Below, one piece after another: positions 8,873 to 17,711 of a stretch of 64,000 nt of DNA. Made by a program: the position numbers and the translations under genes. The notes under the pieces were generated by a model. The model made no database searches, was not told where the DNA came from, and saw nothing but the letters and a program-made list of their open reading frames with translations. The stretch spans positions 1,488,001 to 1,552,000 of the forward strand of contig NZ_CP038810.1 in NCBI RefSeq assembly GCF_004797125.1, in the 5' to 3' direction. The stretch is from Flavobacterium sangjuense. Lineage in GTDB: Bacteria > Bacteroidota > Bacteroidia > Flavobacteriales > Flavobacteriaceae. Position 1 is the stretch's first letter. Each line of letters starts with the position of its first letter.

Positions 8873-9978
8873 TTAAATTCCTCGACTTACAGAAAATTAA
8901 TCAGCAATATCAAGAGCAATTTCAGCAAAAAATGGAATTGGTTTTAGATAAAGGTTGGTTTATTCTAGGTGATGAAGTTAAAATATTTGAAAGCATTTTT
9001 GCAGATTATTGTGGCGTAAAGCATTGTATCGGTGTTGGTAATGGTTTTGATGCGTTGGTATTGATTTTTAAAGGATATATCCAACTTGGAAAACTTAAAA
9101 AAGGTGACGAAGTTATTGTTCCTTCGAATACCTATATTGCTACTATTTTAGCAATCTTGCAAGCCGATTTAATACCTGTTTTAGTTGAACCAAAATTAGA
9201 CACTTACAACATCAATACCGATTTAATTCAGCATAAAATAACCGCAAAAACTAAAGTCATTTTGGCGGTTCATTTATATGGTCAATTGGCCGAAATGGAA
9301 ACCATAAATGTTATTGCCAAACAAAATAATTTATTAGTAATTGAAGATGCTGCGCAATCACATGGTGCAATTTCTAAACTTAAAAAAGCAGGAAATCTGT
9401 CTGATGCTGCAGCATTTAGTTTTTATCCGGGTAAAAATCTAGGTGCATTGGGCGATGCAGGTGCGATTACGACTAATGATGATGCTTTGGCTAAAGTGAT
9501 TTTTGCTTTGAGAAATTATGGCTCAGAACAAAAATATCATAATGAATTCATTGGCGTAAATTCGCGTTTGGATGAATTACAAGCGGCTTTTTTGAATGTG
9601 AAATTACCACATTTAGATAGTGAAAATGAAATCCGAAAAACTATTGCAAAAAGGTATTTGTCAGAAATCAAAAATGACAAAATAGTATTGCCAGCCTATG
9701 ATTTGTCAGGCAATCATGTATTTCATTTATTCGTTATCCGAACTTCAGAAAGAGATGTGCTTCAAGCTTATTTGAAGCAAAATAATATAGAAACGATTAT
9801 TCATTATCCAATTCCGCCACATCAACAAAAAGCTTTCGCTCCCGAAACTTTGAGATGGAATTCGCTTTCATTCCCCATAACCGAAAAAATTCATCAGGAA
9901 GTGTTAAGTTTGCCAATAAGTCCAGTAATGACAAAGGATGAAGTTGATTATGTAATTAAAATTTTAAATCAGTATTAA
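8869..9978 (+). CDS. DegT/DnrJ/EryC1-family sugar aminotransferase (FdtB-like)
   Basis: A 369-residue PLP enzyme that aminates a keto-sugar nucleotide. The PLP lysine is Lys189 in [25 protein letters not shown] (159-167) supplies the ring-contact Asp160 and Gln163, and GNGFDAL (58-64) contacts the phosphate. With an FdtA-like 3,4-ketoisomerase at 15436 and RmlB at 59467, the likely substrate is dTDP-3-keto-6-deoxyhexose, giving a dTDP-3-amino-3,6-dideoxyhexose. That is an inference from context. It overlaps both neighbours by 4 and 1 bases. Confidence 0.92.
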   Translation: MIKFLDLQKINQQYQEQFQQKMELVLDKGWFILGDEVKIFESIFADYCGVKHCIGVGNGFDALVLIFKGYIQLGKLKKGDEVIVPSNTYIATILAILQADLIPVLVEPKLDTYNINTDLIQHKITAKTKVILAVHLYGQLAEMETINVIAKQNNLLVIEDAAQSHGAISKLKKAGNLSDAAAFSFYPGKNLGALGDAGAITTNDDALAKVIFALRNYGSEQKYHNEFIGVNSRLDELQAAFLNVKLPHLDSENEIRKTIAKRYLSEIKNDKIVLPAYDLSGNHVFHLFVIRTSERDVLQAYLKQNNIETIIHYPIPPHQQKAFAPETLRWNSLSFPITEKIHQEVLSLPISPVMTKDEVDYVIKILNQY

Positions 9979-10547
9979 TGGAAATTTTTAGTAAAATAAA
10001 ATTTTTCTTTTTTGGCGTTCTAAGAAATTGGAAGTACAAATTCCTGTCTGACTGTAACCATGTTTCAGGAAAACCAAAACTGTTTCATCCCTTACTTTTG
10101 AAGGGAAAAGGTAAAATATCCTTTGGCAAAAAGGTGCAAATTGGTGTTGTTGCTTCTCCAAATTTTTATTCGCATTATGCTTATTTGGAAGTTCGAAATT
10201 CAGACAGTGAAATTACCATTGGTGATAATGTTGCTATCAATAACGCCTTTTCTGCAGTGGCTTTTTCAAAAATAACCATTCAAAGCAATGTTTTAATCGG
10301 AGTAAATTGTGCCATAATTGATAATGATGGACACAATCTTGAAATTGACAAACGAAATGATGATGAGCTGAAATCGGAACCTGTTTTTATTGCCGAAAAT
10401 GTATTTTTGGGAGATAATGTAACCATTCTAAAAGGAGTAACCATTGGCAAAAATTCCGTTATAGGAAATGGTTCCATTGTTACTAAAAGCATACCTGAAA
10501 ATGTAATTGCTGCCGGAAATCCGGCACGAGTGATAAGAAACCTCTAA
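9978..10547 (+). CDS. Left-handed beta-helix (hexapeptide) acyltransferase
   Basis: A 189-residue protein with hexapeptide repeats: ITIGDNVAIN, ITIQSNVLIG, VFIAENVFLGDNVTILKGVTIGKNSVIG, then the typical end IPENVIAAGNPARVI. The family transfers acetyl groups to sugars as trimers. The family motif around HNL (residues 115-117) may carry the catalytic His. It could acetylate the 3-amino sugar made by the preceding gene or an OH group of the glycan; the sequence looks more like WcaF-type O-acetyltransferases than like FdtC. The ATG overlaps the upstream stop (TAATG). Confidence 0.88.
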   Translation: MEIFSKIKFFFFGVLRNWKYKFLSDCNHVSGKPKLFHPLLLKGKGKISFGKKVQIGVVASPNFYSHYAYLEVRNSDSEITIGDNVAINNAFSAVAFSKITIQSNVLIGVNCAIIDNDGHNLEIDKRNDDELKSEPVFIAENVFLGDNVTILKGVTIGKNSVIGNGSIVTKSIPENVIAAGNPARVIRNL

Positions 10548-10548
10548 A

Positions 10549-11826
10549 TTGAAAATTTTAAAACAAAATACATTACTAAAAGTTTTGTCGCTGAATTCTG
10601 TTTCGGTAGCAGTGAGTTTTGTTTTGGGTATTTTTTCTTCTAAAATCATTTCTGTTTTTCTGGGAACATCGGGCATGGCTTTGATGGGAAGTTTTAGAAA
10701 CTTTGCCTTAATGATAAAATCGATTGCAACACTTGGTATCAGCAACTCGATTGTCAAATTGTTTGTCGAAAATAAAGAAGATAAAAAAGAACTTTCGGTT
10801 ATATACTCCACATTTTTCTGGGTTTTTCTAATTATTTCAAGTGTATTGGCATTGCTTGTTTTGGCTTTTGCATCACCCATTTCAGCCTTTTTATTTTACA
10901 CAACTAACTACACAATTCCCATTCGCTTTTTTGGATTATTGCTTCCGTTTATGGTGATTAATACTTTTTGGCTGGCCATTTATAACGGTTTGGAAAAGTT
11001 TAAAAGAATAATGATTATCCAGATTATTTCGAATGTTTTAGTCTTCGGTTTGACGGCTTTGTTAATCTGGAAGAAGAATATTTTCGGCGGACTTTTATCT
11101 GTTGCGATTGGGGAGGTTTTGATGGTTTTAGTGACGTTTGTTTTTGTTAGAAAGCATGCTAATTATTTCAAATTTGACCTTCAAAAATTGATTAGCAAAA
11201 AGTATTTCAAGATTATCAAAAGGTTTTCAGTAATGGCATTGCTAACCGCTATAATTGCTCCGTTGACATTGCTTTTTATACGAAACATGATAGTCGAAAA
11301 TTACTCTATTGAAGAAGCAGGAATTTGGGATGCAGTCAACAGATTGTCGAGTTTTTATATGATTTTTTTTAGTTCAGGATTGTCATTGTATTATATGCCG
11401 AAACTGGCGTCAATTCATACGGAAAAGGAATTTAAAGCCGAATTAAAATCGTATTTCAGCGTTTTTCTTCCTTTGTTTTTGGCGATGTTGATTGTGATTT
11501 ATATTGCCAAAGGAATTATTTTGAAACTGGCATTTACTGCCGAGTTTTCACCCGTTGAAAACATATTGATTTGGCAGCTTTTAGGAGATTTTTTCCGAAT
11601 AATGACGTTGGCATTTGGTTTTCAAATTCTCGTAAAAACCATGATGAAGCGTTACTTTTTAGTAGAAATAGTTTTTAATTTAATGTACTTTTTGCTTTCT
11701 TTTTATTTGATAAAACAAAATGCAACAGCAGGCGTTTTGCAGGCTTATTTTTATACCAATGTTTTTTGTTTTCTATTGGTTTTGGTCTTGTTCAGAAAAC
11801 TTTTCTTCAAAAAAAGCAGCAACTAA
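10549..11826 (+). CDS. O-antigen/polysaccharide flippase (Wzx-like)
   Basis: A 425-residue inner-membrane protein with about 12 hydrophobic helices, of the polysaccharide transporter/MATE-like superfamily. The N-terminus (SVSVAVSFVLGIFSSKIISVFLGTSGMALMGSF) is typical of O-antigen translocases. It would flip undecaprenyl-linked repeat units across the inner membrane. The start is a TTG at 10549, one base after the upstream stop. The next in-frame ATG lies some 40 codons inside the first helix region, so TTG is preferred. Its 3' end overlaps the convergent membrane-protein gene by four bases. Confidence 0.88.
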   Translation: MKILKQNTLLKVLSLNSVSVAVSFVLGIFSSKIISVFLGTSGMALMGSFRNFALMIKSIATLGISNSIVKLFVENKEDKKELSVIYSTFFWVFLIISSVLALLVLAFASPISAFLFYTTNYTIPIRFFGLLLPFMVINTFWLAIYNGLEKFKRIMIIQIISNVLVFGLTALLIWKKNIFGGLLSVAIGEVLMVLVTFVFVRKHANYFKFDLQKLISKKYFKIIKRFSVMALLTAIIAPLTLLFIRNMIVENYSIEEAGIWDAVNRLSSFYMIFFSSGLSLYYMPKLASIHTEKEFKAELKSYFSVFLPLFLAMLIVIYIAKGIILKLAFTAEFSPVENILIWQLLGDFFRIMTLAFGFQILVKTMMKRYFLVEIVFNLMYFLLSFYLIKQNATAGVLQAYFYTNVFCFLLVLVLFRKLFFKKSSN

Positions 11827-13190
11827 TTCCCTGAATACACATTGTAGTATCGGGTTTTATATAAAGGTTTTTTGCTTTTTGTTTTGTCAAAATCCAACCC
11901 AATAATGCTATAGTCATACGGCAAAGTATCAGCAGAAACATTCTTCCCTTTTTCTTCCGCAATTTTATAATTGGTGAAACCATTCGATATCAAATCAAAT
12001 TTAAGATTATAAAAAATCAAATTGCCATTTGTATAATAATGATGATTGCCCTGAATCTTTTTGATGATTTTATCAGAAGTTATATTCAAACCCCAATCTT
12101 TATCTTCATAAGCTAAAATTTTAGTCTCAAAATTGAAAAGAGAAACACACTGAATAACTAAAAGCAGCGGAAACATATAACTCAGTTTAAGTTTGTCAAT
12201 GGTTGTTTTATATGGCATAAGTACTAGTAGCAATAGCACAATACTGCAATAATTAAACACTCTTGCATACGGATTTACACGCTGAATGACAATTAAAATT
12301 AAAGGCGTAAGAATCATAACCACCACAAAAAATATTGCTCTTCTTTCCTTTGATTTCCATATAAAATATAGACTCAAACTACATATGGCAATCACAATCA
12401 GCCAATGAATTCCTGTGATTTCCTGAATCGCTAAAAGAGGATAAACCGGTATTGATTTTAAAGTTGGAATAAATCCCATTGGTTTTACATACAGATTGCT
12501 GATAATGCTGTTTAATCCGCAGTTGTAAATTATTGGGGCATAAAGTAGGATTGATGTCAAAAAAATGCCAAAACCAACTTTGAATTGTGTCCAAAACAAA
12601 TGACGTTTAACAAATACTATATATACACTTAGCGATATAATTGGGTAAATAAATGTCGGAATCGTATACAATCCAATTACCGAAAACAAACCAAAAAATA
12701 AAAAGTTTTTTCGGTTTTCGTCACCATCAATAATCTTGAAAGTATAATATAAACAGCCAATAAACAATAGTGTAACCAAACCGTAACCTCTGGCCATATA
12801 GCTGTAATACACCGTTAAAAAAAGGCCACTGTATAAACCAACGAGAAGCAATCCGAAGTTTCTACTGAAAAAAGTAACCGCAAATTTATACAGCGCCAAA
12901 AGAGTCAAAATGTTTATTACAATCGAAGTCAGCCTGATTTTAAAAAGGAGGTTTCCAAAAGGTAAATTATTGCTAATGCCGGTTAGTATCGAAAAAAAAA
13001 CATGGTTATTTGGAGCAGGATAATTGGTAACCGTTTCTGCTAAACCTTCGCGTGTAAATAAGATATAGGTACAGGCTTCGTCAAAAGAAACCGGCAGCGT
13101 CAAAGCGTAATAAACAGAAACGATTGTGGCTGTCAAAAGAAGCCATAGAAATAGAAAATGGTTTTGTATGAAATGAGTCAGCTGCTTCAT
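11823..13190 (-). CDS. GT-C-like membrane glycosyltransferase (GT39/ArnT-like)
   Basis: A 455-residue protein with about 11 hydrophobic helices and a soluble C-terminal tail. The acidic pair in the first outer loop (SFDEACTY, about residues 36-43) followed by YPAPNNHVFF is the usual arrangement of lipid-phosphosugar-dependent GT-C enzymes, so it probably adds a sugar on the periplasmic face. No donor can be assigned. The start is the ATG at 13190, overlapping the upstream stop (ATGA); an in-frame TTG at 13199 is less likely. Its stop region overlaps the flippase gene on the other strand by four bases. Confidence 0.75.
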   Translation of the reverse strand: MKQLTHFIQNHFLFLWLLLTATIVSVYYALTLPVSFDEACTYILFTREGLAETVTNYPAPNNHVFFSILTGISNNLPFGNLLFKIRLTSIVINILTLLALYKFAVTFFSRNFGLLLVGLYSGLFLTVYYSYMARGYGLVTLLFIGCLYYTFKIIDGDENRKNFLFFGLFSVIGLYTIPTFIYPIISLSVYIVFVKRHLFWTQFKVGFGIFLTSILLYAPIIYNCGLNSIISNLYVKPMGFIPTLKSIPVYPLLAIQEITGIHWLIVIAICSLSLYFIWKSKERRAIFFVVVMILTPLILIVIQRVNPYARVFNYCSIVLLLLVLMPYKTTIDKLKLSYMFPLLLVIQCVSLFNFETKILAYEDKDWGLNITSDKIIKKIQGNHHYYTNGNLIFYNLKFDLISNGFTNYKIAEEKGKNVSADTLPYDYSIIGLDFDKTKSKKPLYKTRYYNVYSGN

Positions 13191-14320
13191 TTCGTCCAAG
13201 TGTCAAGATACTTTTGGGCAATTTTTAGATAATCGTGTTCTTTTTCTATAAAAGTTCTGGCACGGTTTCCAATCGCTATAATTTCAGTTGGATTCTCAAT
13301 TAAAAAAGACAGTTCATTTACCAAATAATCAACATCAGGCAAACCATTTATAGCAACCTTTTGAGTTAAATTATAATGTTTTTCAAAGATATTGCTCGCA
13401 TTTGTAAAAACAACTTTTCCTTTTGCCATAGCTTCTAATCCGTTGCTTCCCTGATCATGTCCGTACAATTGGTCAAGCAAAATATGCGCTTGATTGTACC
13501 GGCTGATATAATCATTATAGGGAACATTTTCGGTGACAAAAACATCAATTTTGTCGTCATATTTTTTCTTTATGATTTCCAAAGCTTTTTCAAAAAAATC
13601 ATTTCCTTTTTTGAAATAACTTTCCCGATTGATACCATGAAAAATGATGATTCTTTCGTTGATTACTAATTCCTTTTTTGGAAATTTATCAACATTCATC
13701 GGACTCGGAATTAAACCCAAATACTTTGGATGATTTTGCAACGGAATATGATAATCCAAATCGGTGGCAATCACACCTTGTATATTTTCATAGATATACT
13801 GATGCAGTTTTTCAAAAGGTTTGGTTCTGAATTTTAAAACATTAGAGAACTCTTTGTTCGCAATTTTTCCGGCTAAATAAGGCTGTACAATCGATGGATT
13901 ATCGGTATGCTCAAAGTTGTAATCGACATACATATAATCATCGCCGGCCGAAAGCAAAAACACTTTTTGGTTGTGTTTGAAAAGGTATTTCAGAATCTTT
14001 TTTTCATGTCTGTAATCACAAAAAAAACTATTCTCATTTATCAATTGAACAACGTCAAAATCTTGAAAATGGTTGCTGTTTTTCCGGAATTGGCGATACG
14101 TTAAATAGGAAGAAATATCAAAACCGGTAAGAACCAAAAGTCCCAGTTTAATTTTTTTTCTGAAACCCGAATCCCATTTTTTCTCCAAAGGAAAATCAAC
14201 CGGAAAATCTTTGAAACCATCTTTAAAACCCAAAATGATTACTTCGTTTCCAAGCTTTTGCAACCCTTCTTTTAAGGAATTATGCAATCGGCTGTATTCT
14301 CCAATGAGTAAAATCTTCAT
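13187..14320 (-). CDS. Glycosyltransferase (GT4-like, GT-B fold)
   Basis: A 377-residue cytosolic or membrane-associated enzyme. MKILLIGEYSRLHNSLKEGL is the N-terminal Rossmann start. The C-terminal half shows the donor-binding region (FHGINRESYFKKGNDFFEKA, LLDQLYGHDQGSNGLEAMAKGKVVF) with the acidic EAMAKGK motif of GT4 retaining enzymes. It forms an operon with the following GT-C gene (ATGA overlap). It is divergent from the next glycosyltransferase gene, and the two start codons lie inside one perfect inverted repeat. Confidence 0.85.
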   Translation of the reverse strand: MKILLIGEYSRLHNSLKEGLQKLGNEVIILGFKDGFKDFPVDFPLEKKWDSGFRKKIKLGLLVLTGFDISSYLTYRQFRKNSNHFQDFDVVQLINENSFFCDYRHEKKILKYLFKHNQKVFLLSAGDDYMYVDYNFEHTDNPSIVQPYLAGKIANKEFSNVLKFRTKPFEKLHQYIYENIQGVIATDLDYHIPLQNHPKYLGLIPSPMNVDKFPKKELVINERIIIFHGINRESYFKKGNDFFEKALEIIKKKYDDKIDVFVTENVPYNDYISRYNQAHILLDQLYGHDQGSNGLEAMAKGKVVFTNASNIFEKHYNLTQKVAINGLPDVDYLVNELSFLIENPTEIIAIGNRARTFIEKEHDYLKIAQKYLDTWTK

Positions 14321-14356
14321 TTCTTACTATATTTGATGCAATATAAGTAAGAAATG
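14318..14356. promoter_or_regulatory. Symmetrical divergent promoter between two glycosyltransferase genes
   Basis: CATTTCTTACT (14318-14328) and AGTAAGAAATG (14346-14356) form a perfect 11-bp inverted repeat that includes both start codons. On the plus strand TATATTTG (14328-14335) matches the -7 box; on the minus strand the mirrored position reads TATATTGC, a weaker match. Both genes therefore share the leader AGTAAGAA-ATG. Confidence 0.65.
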
Positions 14357-15436
14357 AAAAACAACAACAAAATTGCTATAGTTTCCGCTTCACTTGGTGT
14401 TGGCGGCGCTGAGCGTTTTGCGGGTTTGTTGAGTTTTATGTTGCATGACTTGGGTTATGAAGTGCATCACATCATAATTTTGGATCATGTTGATTATGAT
14501 TACAAAGGAACTTTAGTCAACTTAGGGAAATTATTTTCCGAGGAGAAAGGTGTTTTCAGAGCCATAAAAAAAGGAAAATACATTGCCAAATATCTTAATG
14601 AAAATGATATTCAAACGGTAATTGACAATCGTTCCAGACCATTTTTTATACGTGAGGTTTTCACCAAATGGATTTATGGCAACAGAAAATGCTATTTTGT
14701 GATTCACAGCTCGAATCTTGAAATGTATTTTTCTAAATTCTCTTTTGGAGCGAATTATTTATATCAAAAGGCAACCAAATTGGTTTGTGTTTCGAAAGAT
14801 ATTGAGAATAAAATTGAAGAGAAATATACTCTCAAAAACACCACCACAATTCATAATCCGGTTGATTTTCCCGAGAAAATATATCAATTGCCCAATCTTA
14901 TTCCGAAGAATTGCATTTTGTTTTTTGGCCGGTTTGAAGAAGAAATCAAAAACTTTACTTTACTGCTCAACGCATTTAAACAGTCCAAAGTTTACGGAAA
15001 AGGAACGATGCTGTTGCTTATTGGCGATGGTTCGGACAAGGATTTTATTCAGGCAAAAATTGTGGAATTGCAATTGGAATCTTTTGTACTTGTTTTACCA
15101 TTTCAAAAGAACATTACCGCATTTATCCAAAATGCAAAATGCACTATTCTGACCAGTCGTTTTGAAGGTTTTCCTATGAGTTTAGTAGAATCGTTGGCAG
15201 CCGGAACTCCGGTTATTTCAGTAGATTGTGAAACCGGTCCAAAAGAAATTATCCAAAATAATTTCAATGGATTATTAGTAGAAAATCATAACGAAAATGC
15301 CTTGTCCGAAGCGATAAAGGCGATGATTGAAGATGAAAATTTATATCAAACCTGTAAAAATAATGCGCAAAAAAGCGTAGAACATTTATCTTTGACAACC
15401 ATTGCGCAACAATGGAAACAATTATTAGAAGCATAA
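14354..15436 (+). CDS. Glycosyltransferase family 4 (GT-B fold)
   Basis: A 360-residue retaining glycosyltransferase. The N-terminal acceptor domain carries GVGGAERFAGLLSFMLHDLG (about 15-34). The C-terminal donor domain carries ILFFGRFEEEIKNF, LLIGDGSDKDF and the signature SRFEGFPMSLVESLAAGTPVI with the E-x7-E acidic pair. It transfers a sugar in assembly of the lipid-linked surface glycan on the cytosolic side. The following fdtA-like gene starts on its stop codon (TAATG), so the two are coupled. Confidence 0.93.
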   Translation: MKNNNKIAIVSASLGVGGAERFAGLLSFMLHDLGYEVHHIIILDHVDYDYKGTLVNLGKLFSEEKGVFRAIKKGKYIAKYLNENDIQTVIDNRSRPFFIREVFTKWIYGNRKCYFVIHSSNLEMYFSKFSFGANYLYQKATKLVCVSKDIENKIEEKYTLKNTTTIHNPVDFPEKIYQLPNLIPKNCILFFGRFEEEIKNFTLLLNAFKQSKVYGKGTMLLLIGDGSDKDFIQAKIVELQLESFVLVLPFQKNITAFIQNAKCTILTSRFEGFPMSLVESLAAGTPVISVDCETGPKEIIQNNFNGLLVENHNENALSEAIKAMIEDENLYQTCKNNAQKSVEHLSLTTIAQQWKQLLEA

Positions 15437-15849
15437 TGACAACAATTCACGACGCCATAACTCTTGATATTGCCAAAGTTCACGATACACGTGGCAATCT
15501 TTCTGTACTTGAAGGAAATGCGGTTCCATTTGAACTGAAGCGCGTTTATTATTTATACGATATTCCGAGTGGTGCAAGACGTGGTGGACATTCGCATAAA
15601 AATCAGCAGGAATTTTTAGTGGCTTTGAGCGGTAGTTTTGATGTGGTTTTGAATGATGGCAACGAACAAAAAACGGTTACGCTCAACAAACCTAACGTTG
15701 GCTTACTAATCGTAAACGGCATTTGGCGTGAGTTGCAGAACTTTTCTTCGGGTTCAGTTTGTTTGGTTCTAGCTTCGGATATTTTTGAAGAGGAAGATTA
15801 TATCCGTGATTTTGAAGAATTCAAATTATCTAAAAACGGAATTTCCTAA
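15436..15849 (+). CDS. FdtA/QdtA-type sugar 3,4-ketoisomerase (cupin)
   Basis: A 137-residue cupin of the WxcM/FdtA family, which converts dTDP-4-keto-6-deoxyglucose into the 3-keto isomer. DTRGNLSVLEG (17-27), RVYYLYDIPSGARRGGHSHK (36-55, with the likely catalytic His52 and His54) and ELQNFSSGSVCLVLASD are family landmarks. I place the start at the ATG overlapping the preceding stop; an upstream in-frame ATG at 15412 would add 8 residues. It provides the substrate for the aminotransferase at 8869. Its 3' end overlaps the convergent GT2 gene by 24 bases. Confidence 0.9.
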   Translation: MTTIHDAITLDIAKVHDTRGNLSVLEGNAVPFELKRVYYLYDIPSGARRGGHSHKNQQEFLVALSGSFDVVLNDGNEQKTVTLNKPNVGLLIVNGIWRELQNFSSGSVCLVLASDIFEEEDYIRDFEEFKLSKNGIS

Positions 15850-16752
15850 ACCAATATTGGCTAAAAACACTTTAAATTTTAGCAGCATTCTTAAAATAAT
15901 TGGCGGGAATTGAAGTAATAGCCGTTTCTTACTATTCAGGTTTTTCAAATCAATTTTAGCATAAATTTCTTGTGATGTTTTCTTATCGCCATTGAGATTG
16001 CATTTTATCACAGCTGAAAATCGATTTAAGTCCATGTACTTTTTCAACCTGGAATTCTTCTTTTCTTCTGCAGCATATTTTTCGAAAGTATAAGATTCAA
16101 AAAAGTAATCCGAATTTCGGGAAATGCTTTTATCATCATAAACATAGCGTGCCAGTATTTTGCGAATAAAAACGACTGGAAATTCTAATCCAATTCTAAT
16201 CCACAATTCGGTGTCTTCGCCATTTTTTATTTTAGTGTCAAAGGCACCAACTTTGTCAAAAATACTCTTGTGAATGCAAACACTCGATATCCACAGCACA
16301 CATTCCTTTTGGCTCGCATCAAAGAAATTCACGATTTCATAATCAGATTTATTCGGAATGGAATAATGCGCTTTAATGAGTTTGCTTTTAGTTTCAATTT
16401 CTATAGCCGAAGCAAAGACTTTTTGCTCAGGAAGTTTTGAAATAAAATGATGCATGGTTTCCAAAAAGTTGGAATACCAAAAGTCATCAGCATCAAGAAA
16501 GCAAATGTAATCTGCTGTTGCTTTTTCAATTCCGAAGTTTCTTGTCACAGCTATGCCTTCATTTTTTTTGGTAAAGTACTGAATTCGGTTGTCGTTAAAT
16601 GCTGAAATTTTGGCTTCACTTTGGTCGGTTGAACCGTCATTTATAATAATAATTTCGAAATCGGCAAAAGTCTGGCTCAAAACGCTTTCTAATGTTTTGG
16701 CAACAAACTTTTCTTTGTTATAAACTGGTATGACTATCGAAAAATAAGGCAT
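15826..16752 (-). CDS. Glycosyltransferase family 2
   Basis: A 308-residue GT-A fold enzyme. The start is the ATG at 16752, which overlaps the upstream stop (TGATG) and gives MPYFSIVIPVYNKEKFVAKTLESVL; an in-frame start at 16773 exists but lies inside the upstream gene. IIIINDGSTDQS and the metal-binding DxD equivalent CFLDADDFWY are clear. It would transfer a sugar onto the lipid-linked repeat unit. It is the second gene of a two-gene GT2 operon on the minus strand. Confidence 0.92.
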   Translation of the reverse strand: MPYFSIVIPVYNKEKFVAKTLESVLSQTFADFEIIIINDGSTDQSEAKISAFNDNRIQYFTKKNEGIAVTRNFGIEKATADYICFLDADDFWYSNFLETMHHFISKLPEQKVFASAIEIETKSKLIKAHYSIPNKSDYEIVNFFDASQKECVLWISSVCIHKSIFDKVGAFDTKIKNGEDTELWIRIGLEFPVVFIRKILARYVYDDKSISRNSDYFFESYTFEKYAAEEKKNSRLKKYMDLNRFSAVIKCNLNGDKKTSQEIYAKIDLKNLNSKKRLLLQFPPIILRMLLKFKVFLANIGLGNSVFR

Positions 16753-17648
16753 CAGCGAGAATTTATTTGACAAAAATAACCCAATCGATACACATCAAAT
16801 ATAAATAGCGAAGGATTTTTAGAAAGTAAATTTTTGGTATAAAGGCTTTTAAAAATTCCAAATCCAAAAGCAGCAATTTTTACTAAATGCAACCGTTTTA
16901 ACTTGATATATGTTTTGGTCAGAGTTGTGTCTTCAGGATGAATGATGTTTTTGTCCAGAACAAGTTTTAAATTTTCCAATGAGCTGTGGAACTTTTCCAG
17001 GAAAATCGCAGATTTCTCCAAATTTAAATGATAGGCTGGATTTTCGATATGACCAATGGCAATTTGTTCTCTTTTTAAACCCAAAATAAAAACAATGTCT
17101 TCATAACCATAATTAAAAATCTCATTGTCAAAAGGATGCGAAAGCAGTACTTCTTTTTGAACCAAAATATTTGAAATCAAAGTATAATGAAAAGGATTGG
17201 AAAGTCTTCTAGATAAAGGAGTTTCTTCTCTGCTTTTCCCAAAAACCCAACGCAGCATTTCATCAGGTTTTGGCTTTTCATTGTAATAAATAATTCCACC
17301 AAAAATGGCTCTTTCTTTGTTGTTTTTTAAGCTTTCAATATACGTTTTGATAAAGTCTTTTTCTTTTGGGATAGTGTCGCAATCCATCAATAGAACCCAA
17401 TCATATTTCGCTTTTTGAACCAAAGAATTTCTGTTTTGGCCACGACCGAGATTGGTTTTATGTCGCTCAAATCGGCAATTTGAAAGCTGATTTATTTTCG
17501 AATTGATTTCGGTGTTTTCGTTAATTGGCGATGCATCATCTGCCACAATAATTTCAAATTCAATGCTTTCCGAAACTGCCTGACGATGCAATTCTTCTAC
17601 CAATGGCAAAGTGTTATAATTGTAGGTCGGAATTAGAATTGAAATCAT
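16752..17648 (-). CDS. Glycosyltransferase family 2
   Basis: A 298-residue GT-A enzyme: MISILIPTYNYNTLPLVEEL, IIVADDASP, then the metal site WVLLMDCDTIPKEKDF (DCD). The C-terminal half carries NYGYEDIVFILGLKREQ, resembling the ED acceptor motif of inverting GT2 enzymes. It is the first gene of the minus-strand GT2 pair, coupled to the next by TGATG, and divergent from the 2OG-oxygenase gene with only 63 bases between them. Confidence 0.92.
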   Translation of the reverse strand: MISILIPTYNYNTLPLVEELHRQAVSESIEFEIIVADDASPINENTEINSKINQLSNCRFERHKTNLGRGQNRNSLVQKAKYDWVLLMDCDTIPKEKDFIKTYIESLKNNKERAIFGGIIYYNEKPKPDEMLRWVFGKSREETPLSRRLSNPFHYTLISNILVQKEVLLSHPFDNEIFNYGYEDIVFILGLKREQIAIGHIENPAYHLNLEKSAIFLEKFHSSLENLKLVLDKNIIHPEDTTLTKTYIKLKRLHLVKIAAFGFGIFKSLYTKNLLSKNPSLFIFDVYRLGYFCQINSR

Positions 17649-17711
17649 TTAGAAAAACAGAATTAAGTAATATCTTTACAAAGAAAATGTTTTTTTCACA
17701 ATTCTAACCTT

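Noticed and set aside
10428..10880. 150-codon open frame on the minus strand
   Set aside because: It spans the junction of the acyltransferase and flippase genes in antisense and shows no domain.
15412..15435. Upstream ATG for the FdtA-like protein
   Set aside because: The ATG at 15436 overlaps the preceding stop and matches the family's N-terminus better.
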